A stretch of 64,000 nucleotides of DNA from Homarus americanus (taxonomy: Eukaryota; Arthropoda; Malacostraca; Decapoda; Nephropidae), in contig NW_024738608.1 of assembly GCF_018991925.1 (NCBI RefSeq), forward strand, positions 865,026 through 929,025, given 5' to 3'. Under the pieces are notes generated by a model, which was not told the origin of the DNA, did not search any database, and saw nothing but the letters and a program-made list of their open reading frames with translations. This document shows, in pieces, positions 50,275 through 63,400 of the stretch. The position numbers were made by a program, and so were the translations under genes. The stretch's first letter is position 1, and each line of letters begins with the position of its first letter.

Positions 50275-50545
50275 ATAATAAATAATAATAATAATAAACG
50301 GTTTATTAATAGAGTTGCAGCCGGTGGCTGAAAATATACAAACTTACATGTGATTTAGACAAAATAATATGCGTTCAATACATTTACAGGGCTGTATTGT
50401 ACATAAATCAGGAGTTGTTTATTATTTTAACAATAGATGGGATGGTGCTATTCTTATATCTATCAGTGCGGGCTCTTATGGGCTGAATTTTGTTGTAGTG
50501 GCAGACTGCGCGAGGTGGGCAGGGGACTGCCGGTGGCAGGCGGTG
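50275..50545 (-). mobile_element. LINE-B relic: ORF2 C-terminal tail, 3' UTR and (TTA)n tail
   Basis: The minus strand encodes PIRARTDRYKNSTIPSIVK, IINNS and a stop (about 50465-50390). This is the very common final segment of LINE ORF2 proteins (pattern RTxRxKNSFIPxxIxLLN). A 3' UTR of about 95 bp follows, with AATAAA in TTAATAAACCG, ending in TTATTATTATTATTATT, a microsatellite-type 3' tail seen in some LINE clades. The coding part upstream of about 50480 is GC-rich and no longer clearly LINE-like. Confidence 0.6.
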
Positions 50546-50652
50546 GCGATGACGAGGATGGTGCAGTAGTCCACTGCCAAACCTTGCGTGTGTGTGTGTG
50601 TGTGTGTTTGTGTTCTCATTCCTTCGTCTTTGTTTCTCTTCTCATATGTTTG

Positions 50653-50656
<4 letters not shown>

Positions 50657-50723
<67 letters not shown>
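50657..50723. repeat. (CT)33 microsatellite
   Basis: Perfect CT, 45 bp right of a (GT)11 tract at 50588-50610. Confidence 0.97.
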
Positions 50724-50725
<2 letters not shown>

Positions 50726-51083
50726 ATCGCTGGATGTTATCACGTGTTCTTACTCTCGTTGCGTTATGTTGAAATGCCCGCGTCTGAGTTTACGGACACA
50801 AAAGATGACTGTCTTTCTAATCCAGCCTTTATTCTCTACCATTTCTCTGTCTCCTTAACCCTTATCTTCTAGTCCCTCCCTCTTTCTCTCTTCTACCTCT
50901 TCTTATCCCTTATTATCTACCTCTCACCCTCACTCTCAGCCTTCATCTTTGGTAGTAATAATCGCTTTGTTGGATAAGACTTCGGTGTGATCGTTAACTT
51001 CTTAATATGAACAAAATCCCCCCAATGAGCGACTCAGTATAGGGGTCTGTGTCTGTCTGTCCGTCTGTCTGCCTGTCTTTCTT

Positions 51084-51118
<35 letters not shown>

Positions 51119-51460
51119 CCCCCTCTCTCTCTTTCGACAGAGGACTCGTCTGAGGACATTCTTGTAGGAGTGGCAAGGGTTAAGAAGTCCTGTTCTTAGG
51201 GGCTATAGTTGGATGATGTTTCTACTTAAGGGTTAGTCTGGAAAGTCCTATTTTTTAAGGGCTAGTTCGATGTTGTTCCTATTTAGGGGCTAGTCTGAAG
51301 ATTTTCTATTTGAGGGTTACTTTGATGTTACTTGTAAGTGAGGACTACTTATTACTTCTAGCTAAGGGGTAGTCTGATAGCGCTTGTAAGTAAGATCTAG
51401 TCTGAATATACACTTACTTTAAGGGTAATCCTTGATCACACTTAAGATAAAGTCTTATAA
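50724..51460. other. Gene-less stretch with (CTGT)n and degenerate repeat margin
   Basis: (CTGT)n at 51043-51118. From 51180 there are irregular copies of TTAAGGGTTAGTCTG, apparently the decayed left margin of the 46-bp array. Confidence 0.6.
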
Positions 51461-52255
51461 AAACACTTAAGGTATAGTCTTAAAGCACACTTAGAGATAG
51501 TTTAGGGCACACTTAAGGTATAGTCTTAAAGCACACTTAGAGATAGTTTAGGGCACACTTAAGGTATAGTCTTAAAGAACACTTAGAGATAGTTTAGGGC
51601 ACACTTAAGGTATAGTCTTAAAGCACACTTAGAGATAGTTTAGGGCACACTTAAGGTATAGTCTTAAAGCACACTTAGAGATAGTTTAGGGCACACTTAA
51701 GGTATAGTCTTAAAGAACACTTAGAGATAGTTTAGGGCACACTTAAGGTATAGTCTTAAAGCACACTTAGAGATAGTTTAGGGCACACTTAAGGTATAGT
51801 CTTAAAGCACACTTAGAGATAGTTTAGGGCACACTTAAGGTATAGTCTTAAAGAACACTTAGAGATAGTTTAGGGCACACTTAAGGTATAGTCTTAAAGC
51901 ACACTTAGAGATAGTTTAGGGCACACTTAAGGTATAGTCTTAAAGAACACTTAGAGATAGTTTAGGGCACACTTAAGGTATAGTCTTAAAGAACACTTAG
52001 AGATAGTTTAGGGCACACTTAAGGTATAGTCTTAAAGCACACTTAGAGATAGTTTAGGGCACACTTAAGGTATAGTCTTAAAGCACACTTAGAGATAGTT
52101 TAGGGCACACTTAAGGTATAGTCTTAAAGAACACTTAGAGATAGTTAGGGCACACTTAAGGTATAGTCTTAAAGCACACTTAGAGATAGTTTAGGGCACA
52201 CTTAAGGTATAGTCTTAAAGCACACTTAGAGATAGTTTAGGGCACACTTAAGGGT
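51461..52255 (+). repeat. 46-bp minisatellite, 17 copies with higher-order pattern
   Basis: Unit CACTTAAGGTATAGTCTTAA, then AGCACACTTAGAGATAG, then TTTAGGGCA. AGAGATAG recurs every 46 bp from 51493 to 52228. One copy (52141) lacks a single T. At one site copies carry C or A (AAAGCACAC versus AAAGAACAC). In order this reads CCA CCA CCA CA A CCA CC, a three-unit (138-bp) period with one slip. Confidence 0.97.
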
Positions 52256-53228
52256 AATCTTAAAACACGACCAATAGTCAGTCCTTTACCAGCTGATAAT
52301 AATAGGCATAATCACCTCCTCGGAATCCAATATTTTTTTATTAAATTAGTTTATAATCAGTGATAATCGACTTTGGGTAAACAGCAGACGAATAATTTAT
52401 AAATCAATTTTTAATAATTCACAACAAAATTACACACATTACAGGTAAGAAATTAATTAATAATTACTTGTATATAATTTATAATAATATGGATCCAGTA
52501 CCGTACCGTACCGGGCAATATGGCGTCGAAATTGCACCGAGACTTTGATAGAATTAAATACGTGTTCATCCTCGATAAGGGAAGAAATCAACTCACGAGT
52601 CTTTAAGAATCTGTTTGCATTTTTGACGTAAGAGAAATGTATCACAATATGGCTGACTAAGAAATTATATTTGCTGCGTATATAATGAAATAATTAATGA
52701 AGTAATTAAAATATTCTGAGAAGTAATTCCTGGGCTGAATAAAACTTGGGCGTAAAATAAATATATTCTAATTACAGCTCATTTGTTCCATTTCTAATTA
52801 ATGAAAGAAACACATTAAAAGATAAATGAACCAGTGAAGTAAAAAAAAATCAAGATTAATAGTTAATACTAAGAGTATCAAAAAAATAATTAAATCCGTC
52901 GTTGAATTAAAGAGACGGGGAAGGAAAATAAATGTATTCTAATATAAGCAAGACCATAGTAGGTGAGGGAGACGTCCTTACCTGTCCTACCCCTTTCTCT
53001 TTGACATGTAGATACGGTCGACTGAGTCACCCCTCATAGAAACTCTCCTCCACTTATATCAATGCCCCCCCCCCCTTTATTGTTATTTCACGATAAATGT
53101 GGTAATGTTGGTCGTAAATATTCATGCATCATCGAGGTGATCCTTTCCTAATTTAAACTGTTTCTTTGAGTGAAAAAAATGGTGAATTTAACCTTTTTCT
53201 TTTATTGGGGTGAAGCGTTTATAATTTA
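52256..53228. other. Gene-less AT-rich stretch with a motif-M copy
   Basis: Contains CCGTA triplicate at 52499-52513, motif M at 52516 and a short C-run at 53066-53075. No gene. Confidence 0.6.
52516..52570 (+). repeat. Motif M copy
   Basis: CAATATGGCGTCGAAATTGC then ACCGAGACTTTGATAGA. Very close to the copy on the opposite strand at 53641. Confidence 0.6.
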
Positions 53229-53448
53229 GGGGGGGTCGAGGAGGAGGTGGGAGTAAGGGGTTGGGGAGGAGGGGAGTGGGTGAGGAGTTGGGCAGGAGAT
53301 GAAGGGTGAAGGGTTGGGGAGGAGGTGGGTGGGTGAGGGGTTTGGGAGGAGATGGGTGGGTGAGGGTTGGGGAGGAAGAAGAGGTGGGTGGGTGAGTGGG
53401 TGGGTGGGTGGGTGGGTGGATGGGTGAAGTGTTGGGGAAGAGGAAGTG
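53229..53448 (+). repeat. GGGTGGGTGAGGGG minisatellite
   Basis: About nine copies of GGTGGGTGAGGGGTTGGGG and a GGAGGAG spacer, ending in (GGGT)n at 53385-53430. Strong G-quadruplex potential. Confidence 0.9.
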
Positions 53449-53802
53449 AGTGTTTCAGATGTATAATTATATGCAATTATATGGGACATAAACTTACGAG
53501 TGACGGGATTACATAAATAGCTATAGTATATTCAACAAACTTCCTATAATTATGCCATCAACAAACTGACATTTCTTTCTACTAAACCATAATCACACCT
53601 GAGTCCTAACCTACCTACACTAAAGAGCAATTACATTAGTTACTCAGAGTCTCAATGTAACTTCGACGCCATTTGAGGTTTTTACTTTACGTTACAGGGT
53701 ACGGGCGGCAGATAATGGTATTCCTAATGTTCTTAGCTCAAGTATGGCGATGTGCCTCTCTCTATGACTGTGTAGACTCGTGGTAGATTGTGTTCTGTGT
53801 TT
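53449..53802. other. Gene-less unique stretch with motif M on the minus strand
   Basis: Only the M copy at 53641 stands out. Confidence 0.55.
53641..53677 (-). repeat. Motif M copy, minus strand
   Basis: The minus strand reads CAAATGGCGTCGAAGTTAC, ATTGAGACTCTGAGTA. Agrees with 52516 at about 25 of 33 core positions by eye. Confidence 0.55.
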
Positions 53803-54290
53803 GCCAGACTCGGCCCTGACCCGTGTACCAGACTCGGCCCTGACCCATGTACCAGACTCGGCCCTAACCCGTGTACCAGACTCGGTCCTGACCCGTGTAC
53901 CAGACTCGGCCCTGACCTGTGTACCAGACCTGGCCCTGACCTGTGTACCAGACTCGGCCCTGACCTGTACCAGACTCGGCCCTAACCCAGACTCGGCCCC
54001 ACCCTGTGTACCAGCTGACCCGTGTGGCCCTACCAGACTCGGCCCTGACCTGAGTGACTCCTGACCAGTGAGACCTGACCCGTGTACTAGACCCTGATGT
54101 ACAGACTCTGCCCTGACCCGTGTACCAGACTCGGCCTGACCAGTGTACCAGATTCGGCCCTAAAACGTGTGCCAGACTCGGCCCTGACCGTGTACCAGAC
54201 TCAGCCCTGACCCGTGTACTAGACTCGGCCCTGACCAGTGTACCAGACTCGGCCCTGACCCATGTGCCAGACTCGGCCCTGAACCGCTCT
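53803..54290 (+). repeat. 24-bp minisatellite (CAGACTCGGCCCTGACC)
   Basis: About 20 copies of CCAGACTCGGCCCTGACC plus CGTGTA. The left part is regular at 24 bp and the middle (53975-54120) is disrupted by deletions. The unit is eight codons, hence open frames on both strands (PDSALTRV), but there is no coding context. Confidence 0.95.
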
Positions 54291-55271
54291 GGGAGTCTTT
54301 GGTAAACTGATGAAACGCAACGTCGCCTATTAGGATCTTTGAGGAACCCGGGAAGTTGTGTTAAAGTGCGGCCCGTGAGGGGGGGGTGAGAGGCGGAGGG
54401 AGGGAGGAGGGCGGGAAAGAGGGAGGTGACAGGGAAGGGGAGGAGAAATGAAGAAGCGAAAGACGGAGAGAAGGAGGAAGGAAAGCTGAGGCGACAGAAG
54501 GAAAGAGAGACGACGAAGGGGAAGAGGAAGGTAGGGAGAGGCAAAGGAAGGAGGGATGGAGAAAAAGAGAAGGGAAGTGCGGGATAAGGTGAACCTGGAG
54601 TGAAAAATAAAGACAATTTTGAAGACACAACAGACGGAATAGGAAGAAAGAAATATATGGAGGAAAAGAAAGTGAAAGAAAAAAGAGAAAGGGGGGATTA
54701 AGCTCCTTTAAGAATCAAACGAGATTAACGAAAACAAAGAAGAGAAGAGAGACAGAGATAAAGACAGAGAAAGAGAGTCCTAGAATTACAATTATCGGAA
54801 TAGGTAAAATCCAGGCAGAGTATAATGGTTTCTATAATCTCCATAATTATTGTTGATGTCTCGTAATTTACAAAGTCGTTCAGCCTTAAGTAGATCTGGA
54901 CGGCTCGCTATAAGTTAACCCATTTCTTATTTAAGTGTTGATTAGGCACTTACAAACACCGGCCAAAGTTTAAAAAGGCTTTTCTGATCTTTTCGTACAA
55001 ACTCACTGAAAACAAATCTAGTTCATTTAATTTCTGGCGACACAGAAAGATTTATTTTATTATATATACATTTTTTCATGTTTATTTTTCTATTGTTTGT
55101 TGACTCGTTTAAGCTTCAATATATTTATTCTTTTTTTCTTATAGGATGAATAATGTAATTAGTCTCTGTTACATAGGGGAAAAAAAGAAGGAAAATCGTG
55201 TACCCATAAGGAATTCGTTCGTTGGATTTCTCGCTGTACTGAAGACATGAAAACACATCCAGTTATCTCAC
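54291..55271. other. Purine tract and AT-rich gene-less stretch
   Basis: 54370-54780 is G/A-rich (GGGAGGAAG words). 54781-55271 is AT-rich and unique. Confidence 0.65.
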
Positions 55272-55455
55272 TTCATCATCAACAGGTCGGAGAAGCCGTT
55301 GACAAGCTGCAGGTAGTGTACACTTTATACATAAGGCGATACAGGGATAGGAACTGCACTCGACCGCCTTCACTTTCCCAATTGTAAAGTTAGGTGCCGA
55401 TAATACTGTGTGAGTGACCTGGGGGTGACCTGAGATCGAATTAGTGACCCTGAGG
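55272..55455 (-). mobile_element. SINE-like copy with partial head and tail (family S)
   Basis: The minus strand reads GGTCACTAATTCGATCTCAG (decayed B-box region), then CACCTAACTTTACAATTGGG, GGCGGTCGAGTGCAGTTCC, and a tail (CTGCAGCTTGTCAACGGC) alignable with 62070-62100. It contributes evidence that head, body and tail belong to one element. Confidence 0.72.
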
Positions 55456-55505
55456 ACTGACGGCAAGTGTCACACCTCTTGGGTATAAAAGAACGAATTT
55501 AATTA

Positions 55506-55535
55506 CAGTAAAGTCTCAGTGCCAATCGATGTCAC
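55506..55535 (-). repeat. Motif M, diverged
   Basis: The minus strand reads GTGACATCGATTGGCACTGA then GACTTTACTG. Confidence 0.35.
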
Positions 55536-55839
55536 TTTGCCTAACATTATTTTTATCTATTTTTTATTCAGCTAAATTGAGACGCCTTGATGTGTTCTTG
55601 CGTCACTAAACAAAGATGGGAAAATTCACCTTAGGAATCATGAATCTCATTTCTCGTATTTTTCTTAATTTTCCATCTTAATCATTGTATGTTTTTGGAT
55701 AATTGTTATTAAGTGTTTTGATCATTATTTATTAATACTACAATCATCGACCTTGTTATCCTTCCCGCAGTTATCACGACTGAGATCATAAGTACCACCA
55801 CTGTATCGCCAACATTTGTGGGACCAAAAGAAGAAAAAA

Positions 55840-55874
55840 CAGTAAAGCCTCAGCTCCATCTTGACGACATATTG
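55840..55874 (-). repeat. Motif M, diverged
   Basis: The minus strand reads CAATATGTCGTCAAGATGGA then GCTGAGGCTTTACTG. It shares the CAATATG.CGTC start with 52516. Confidence 0.35.
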
Positions 55875-55902
55875 AATACCAGCTCTGTGCATTAACCTAA
55901 CC

Positions 55903-56308
55903 CTTGAGTACGATATAACCCCTTGAGGACGACGCCGTGATCCCTTGAGAACGATGACATAACCCCTTGACAAGTCAACTCTTTGAGTATGATGATATAA
56001 CCCCTTGAGGACGATAACAACTCCTTGAGGACGATAACAACTCCTTGAGGACGATAACAACTCCTTGAGGACGATAAGTTAACCCTTTGAGTACGATAAG
56101 TTAACCTCTTGAGGACGACGCCATAACCCCTTGCGGACGATGACATAACGCCTTGAGGACGATGACATAACCCCCCCCCCCAGATTACGATAAGTTAACC
56201 CCTCGAGAACAATAAGTTACACCATCGTACTCAAGGGTTCATGTCATTATACTCAAGGGGTTGCCATGTCATCGTACTCATAGGGGTTGTCATCGTACTC
56301 AACGGGTT
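55903..56308. repeat. 20-24-bp minisatellite that reverses orientation
   Basis: 55903-56218 has about 14 units of CCCCTTGAGGACGATGACAT type in + orientation, including four near-identical 20-bp copies of ACTCCTTGAGGACGATAACA at 55999-56080. From 56222 to 56308 four units appear as the reverse complement (ATCGTACTCAAGGGGTT). A C-run of about 10 lies at 56170. Confidence 0.88.
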
Positions 56309-56579
56309 AAGAGAGATAGCTAGATAAGCTCCCACGTCACTAGTTAGCGGAAGACAAAATCGAGATGGGGGACGTTTGAGAATACAAGTTCACGTCATTA
56401 ATGGATAATCTCATTACCTGGCTGAGTCTGGGTCCTAAGTGGTTCCTGCTACCGGCAAGTTTCCCTCGTAAGTGAAAGATGTATCTCTCTTAATTTACGA
56501 TTTCTGATGATTAGTGCATTTAATAACGTTGAATACGCGCTTAAAGACCTTAATTGTTGAAGCGGAGTAACCCTAATAT
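56309..56579. other. Short gene-less stretch
   Basis: Unique. Confidence 0.5.
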
Positions 56580-56623
56580 TAGGTAAGGTAAGGTAAGGTA
56601 AGGTAAGGTAAGGTAAGGTAAGG
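56580..56623 (+). repeat. (GGTAA)8 microsatellite
   Basis: Perfect AGGTA pentamers. Every period contains AAGGTAAG, a strong 5' splice-site match. Confidence 0.96.
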
Positions 56624-56872
56624 AGCTAGTTGATATCCATTTATCCTTCAGAGACAAGATTATCAGTCACTTATATAACCTCTCATTCATAAATGGGAAT
56701 TAAAAACTCTGCTACTGCTGTTGCATCTGGAAGAATTCTTTTAGCTCTCTGTTATGGAAAATATTTACGGTATAAAGTTTTCAGAACACGGTATGTTATT
56801 GGCCAGCGGCTTGAGGGCGTGGCCTTGGTGGTATGTATTCTCAAACAGTCGTATAATATTTCCCCCATACTT
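56624..56872. other. Short gene-less stretch
   Basis: A 65-codon + frame spans part of it and is unrecognised. Confidence 0.5.
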
Positions 56873-57176
56873 GAGCGTCATATATCCTAACCTAACCTAA
56901 CCTGAGCGTCATATATCCTAACCTAACCTAACCTGAGCTTCATATATCCTAACCTAACCTAACCTGAGCGTCATTTATCCTAACCTATCCTAACACTAAC
57001 CTAATCTAAGCGTCATATATTCTAACCTATCCTAACACTAACTAACCTAACCTAACCTGAGCGTCAAATATCCTAACCTAACCTAACCTAAGCGTCATAT
57101 ATCCTAACCTACCCTAACACTAACTTAAACTAACCTAACCTGAGCGTCATATATCCTAACACTAACTTAACCTCTA
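56873..57176 (+). repeat. Composite array: GAGCGTCATATATC plus CCTAA telomere-type pentamers
   Basis: Eight units starting with GAGCGTCA (or variant) at 56873, 56904, 56935, 56966, 57008, 57059, 57090 and 57142. The base unit is 31 bp, a 15-bp leader plus three CCTAA pentamers. Longer units (42-52 bp) contain extra CCTAA, CCTAACA or CTAACA pieces. CCTAA is the complement of the arthropod telomere repeat TTAGG. Confidence 0.93.
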
Positions 57177-57416
57177 GCCTGAGAGAGTAATGAGGAAGTG
57201 TGAATCCGAATAATGGATTATGTATTCCCTGTCAGATCAAATCAACACTAGACTCATGTTCGTCTACTCTTGTTCTCGAGTCTCCAACCAGCAGTCAGTA
57301 TTACACATCTGGTTACCTTGCCAACAGCTCCCTCCTCCCCCCCCCTTTTCACTTTACAAGGGATCGTTACTGTACATCAGCAGATCCTGTCGTCCGTGAT
57401 TACAAAACTACAAACC

Positions 57417-57418
<2 letters not shown>
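57177..57418. other. Short gene-less stretch
   Basis: Unique. Confidence 0.5.

Positions 57419-57481
<63 letters not shown>
57419..57481. repeat. (AC)31 microsatellite
   Basis: Perfect CA tract. Confidence 0.97.
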
Positions 57482-60019
<2,538 letters not shown>

Positions 60020-60136
60020 AGGGAACATCATCACACTGTACTCATATTTTACAGTGTTGCCAACGGACTCTCTCTTGTCGAGTTACGATATTATGATATG
60101 CATTTAATTATAATACTGTACTGTTATCATTATGAG

Positions 60137-61248
<1,112 letters not shown>

Positions 61249-61902
61249 TCTATACACAGTATGCAGTATATGCGCCTCACAGTTTGCTAAATATAAATTG
61301 TGTACAGTATTCGTGAACTTTGATTATGGGAGGTGGAGGGTAGGGGGAGGAGGATGAGGAGTAGGAGAAGGACGAGGAGGGGCGGAGGAGGAGGAGGAGG
61401 AGGGGCGGATGAGGAGGTGGAGGGGGGGGAGGGGGGAGAAGGGGGAAGAGGAGGATGGGTATAGAATTGTAATTGGAGTATTGTGAATCCGTCACCATCA
61501 GTTAATGGCGAGGCTCAGAACACATCTCTAAAAGAAAATTTTTTCTCTCATTAACATCAATAGGTTTTGTGTTTGAAATTAATGATATAATATATCACAG
61601 AGAAAAAAATTGAATCTCTATCATTTTTTATCAAAATTAATTCAAGAGCTTCTACTGGAAGCATCCAATATTCATAAGTGGTTGATGACGTCACTTAGCG
61701 TTACCATGTACTTAACTGTTGTGCTCACTGTTTGATCTACTGCTCGTTTGTAACAGATATTGTCAGCTGTTTCTGGAAGCTAAGTGCTGTAGTTTTATCT
61801 TCTTACTGTAGTGTTAGAGTGATGGACCTATACAGTCACAAGTGGTAATAATAATAGTTAAAGTGTAAATTACCTTTAGGTGTATTATTGTGCTTGTTGT
61901 TT
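61249..61902. other. Purine tract and AT-rich gene-less stretch
   Basis: 61327-61456 is GGA/GGGG-rich (GAGGAGGAGG). 61457-61902 is AT-rich with one TGACGTCA at 61686. Confidence 0.6.
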
Positions 61903-62120
61903 ATGGGGTGCGGCGGTCGAGTGGATATCGAGCTCATCTCTTAACTTAAAGATCGCAGGTTCGATGTTAAGGCTCTATTGGTCCATTCAGCTGTGTATGG
62001 GTGCCTAACTTTACGGTAGGAGTGGAAAGAGATCGAGTACGCTGCCTCCTTGTATATACAGTCTTCTGTACCACACTGCCCCTAACGGGCTATCAGGCTT
62101 ATGGGATGCAATTTCACTTT
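61903..62120 (+). mobile_element. SINE-like copy, best preserved (family S)
   Basis: The head has an A-box-like GCGGTCGAGTGG (61913-61924) and B-box GCAGGTTCGATG (61956-61967), about 32 bp apart as in tRNA-derived pol III promoters. The body has CAGCTGTGTATGGGTG, CCTAACTTTACGGTAGG and GATCGAGTACGCTGCC. The tail has CACACTGCCCC and CTATCAGGCTTATGGGAT. No target-site duplication was identified by eye. It may be the longest of six related sites in the window. Confidence 0.8.
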
Positions 62121-62455
62121 CAATTGTTGTTTACACTTTGATAATGGTCTAGTTGATGGCTCAAGCCGGTGAGTCAGTGAGTGGAGGCTTCTGGGGTATC
62201 TCCTCCTGCCCCACGTTGATCATCGCTCGTGTTGGCTGTCAGTGGGTGACCTCCAGAGGGAATGGGCAGATCCATGTATAGTATCGTTTAGTAACGGACT
62301 TTATATACACAGTTGTGACCATAAAGTATACACCACAGGGGAGCTCAACAGGGGCAAGAGGAGCTCGCTGGCCCTGGCCGACAGTCCACCTTCCTAAGAG
62401 AAGGAAAACTCCGAACACAAATTCTGGTAGGTAGAGCTCGGTAACGTTGGTTGGC
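62121..62455. other. Gene-less GC-balanced stretch left of the DIRS-like relic
   Basis: No coding string. If the neighbouring relic is DIRS-like, part of this could be its 5' non-coding end, but no terminal repeat is visible because the right end is off-window. Confidence 0.4.
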
Positions 62456-62860
62456 AGTTCCAGTGAAACTTAGCGAGATCTGTTAAACCAACTTGAAGAC
62501 TCCCTCCTTTATTCTCTTGTCCAGGAATGTTTCAGGGCGCGAGGCAGGGCTCGAAAGGCCGCCTTGTGACCAAATGATTTTTCTGAAGGGTGTTGATAGT
62601 CATCTTTGATCTATTTCATCCCCCTTTATCTTTCTCTCTTTAGAGATAAAGGGGCTGGACTTACTGAGAGGATGAATGCTCTGAACTCCTCTCCTACTCC
62701 AGCTTCTTCGACTGAGAACAGACGTCATCCCACGACTTTTCATTTTTTTTTTCTGAGGAGGTCGTGGTGGAGGCAGAGGAAGCACTAAGCCTTCCGGGAC
62801 AAGATGTTCGTCTATATTCTGTTTTCCTTTTAGCTTGGGAGTTACAGAGGCAAGGTCTTC
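62456..62860 (+). mobile_element. DIRS-like element relic: gag-like region
   Basis: Three + strand pieces in order and in shifting frames: LLNQLEDSLLYS with LVQECFRARGRARKAAL (62480-62566), RDKGAGLTERMN followed by SSPTPASSTENRR (62642-62730), and GGRGGGRGSTKPSGTR (62757-62805). The order (helical Arg-rich block, Ser/Pro linker, Gly-Arg-rich box) fits the end of Gag proteins of animal DIRS-type retrotransposons. Stops at 62567 and the frame shifts show decay. Assignment is by recollection of the family layout. Confidence 0.45.
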
Positions 62861-63400
62861 CCTCATGGGGATTTATTCCATTGGTGCTGGGACGCTCTTG
62901 TTTCATTACAGTGTGTAGTGTTATGTCAGCATTCATTGTACAGTTAATTTAAAGACCTTTGAAGCAATAGCCGGGGTGAGTGCCCAAGACTTGAGCGTTT
63001 ATCCTTCCCCTGGCGTGAGAAGTCATGCTCTAACTCTTCAGCTTTAGGTCAAAATTTCAGAAGTAGAATAATTTCTTGCCTGCGTCTTTGTCACGTGTAA
63101 AATGTATCAATGTGTTTGTTATACTGATTAAAATTTATGTAGCTGTTTCTTTTTGTTCTTTTAATTCTTAATAAACAATACGAATCATCTTAGAAGCATT
63201 TCTAAAGTCTATTAGTCGGTGAAAACGGATTCTCTTTCGGCTTCTTTGTTAACGGTTTTCTCTGTTTAGAATTCAGATCAGTAAAGATTGACTACTAAAC
63301 ATCGTCACATTATACTCTACCACTTTATACCTACTGTATTTTCGCTCTAAATCTTTAACACTTCTTTTTCTTTCTATCGTAACTAACGGCATCGGTGTCA
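62861..63400. other. AT-rich gap inside the DIRS-like relic
   Basis: About 540 bp with no reverse-transcriptase motif. In intact DIRS elements more than 1.5 kb of RT/RNase H lies between gag and the recombinase, so this is either an internal deletion or two separate fragments. Confidence 0.45.

Larger units (their letters stand above)
55456..55902. other. Gene-less stretch with two minus-strand motif-M-like segments
   Basis: Motif-M-like sequence at 55506 and 55840. No gene. Confidence 0.5.

Noticed and set aside
53864..54628. A 254-codon minus-strand frame over the 24-bp array and purine tract
   Set aside because: Half is the 8-codon minisatellite unit and half is low-complexity Ser/Pro/Leu from the purine tract. 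No domain is recognised.
56873..57176. A chromosome end or true telomere
   Set aside because: CCTAA pentamers are in short groups separated by a 15-bp leader and followed by 7 kb of other DNA, so this is an interstitial composite repeat.
61903..61975. A tRNA gene
   Set aside because: A-box and B-box-like motifs are present, but acceptor and anticodon stems do not pair sensibly by eye and the sequence continues into the SINE body shared with other copies.
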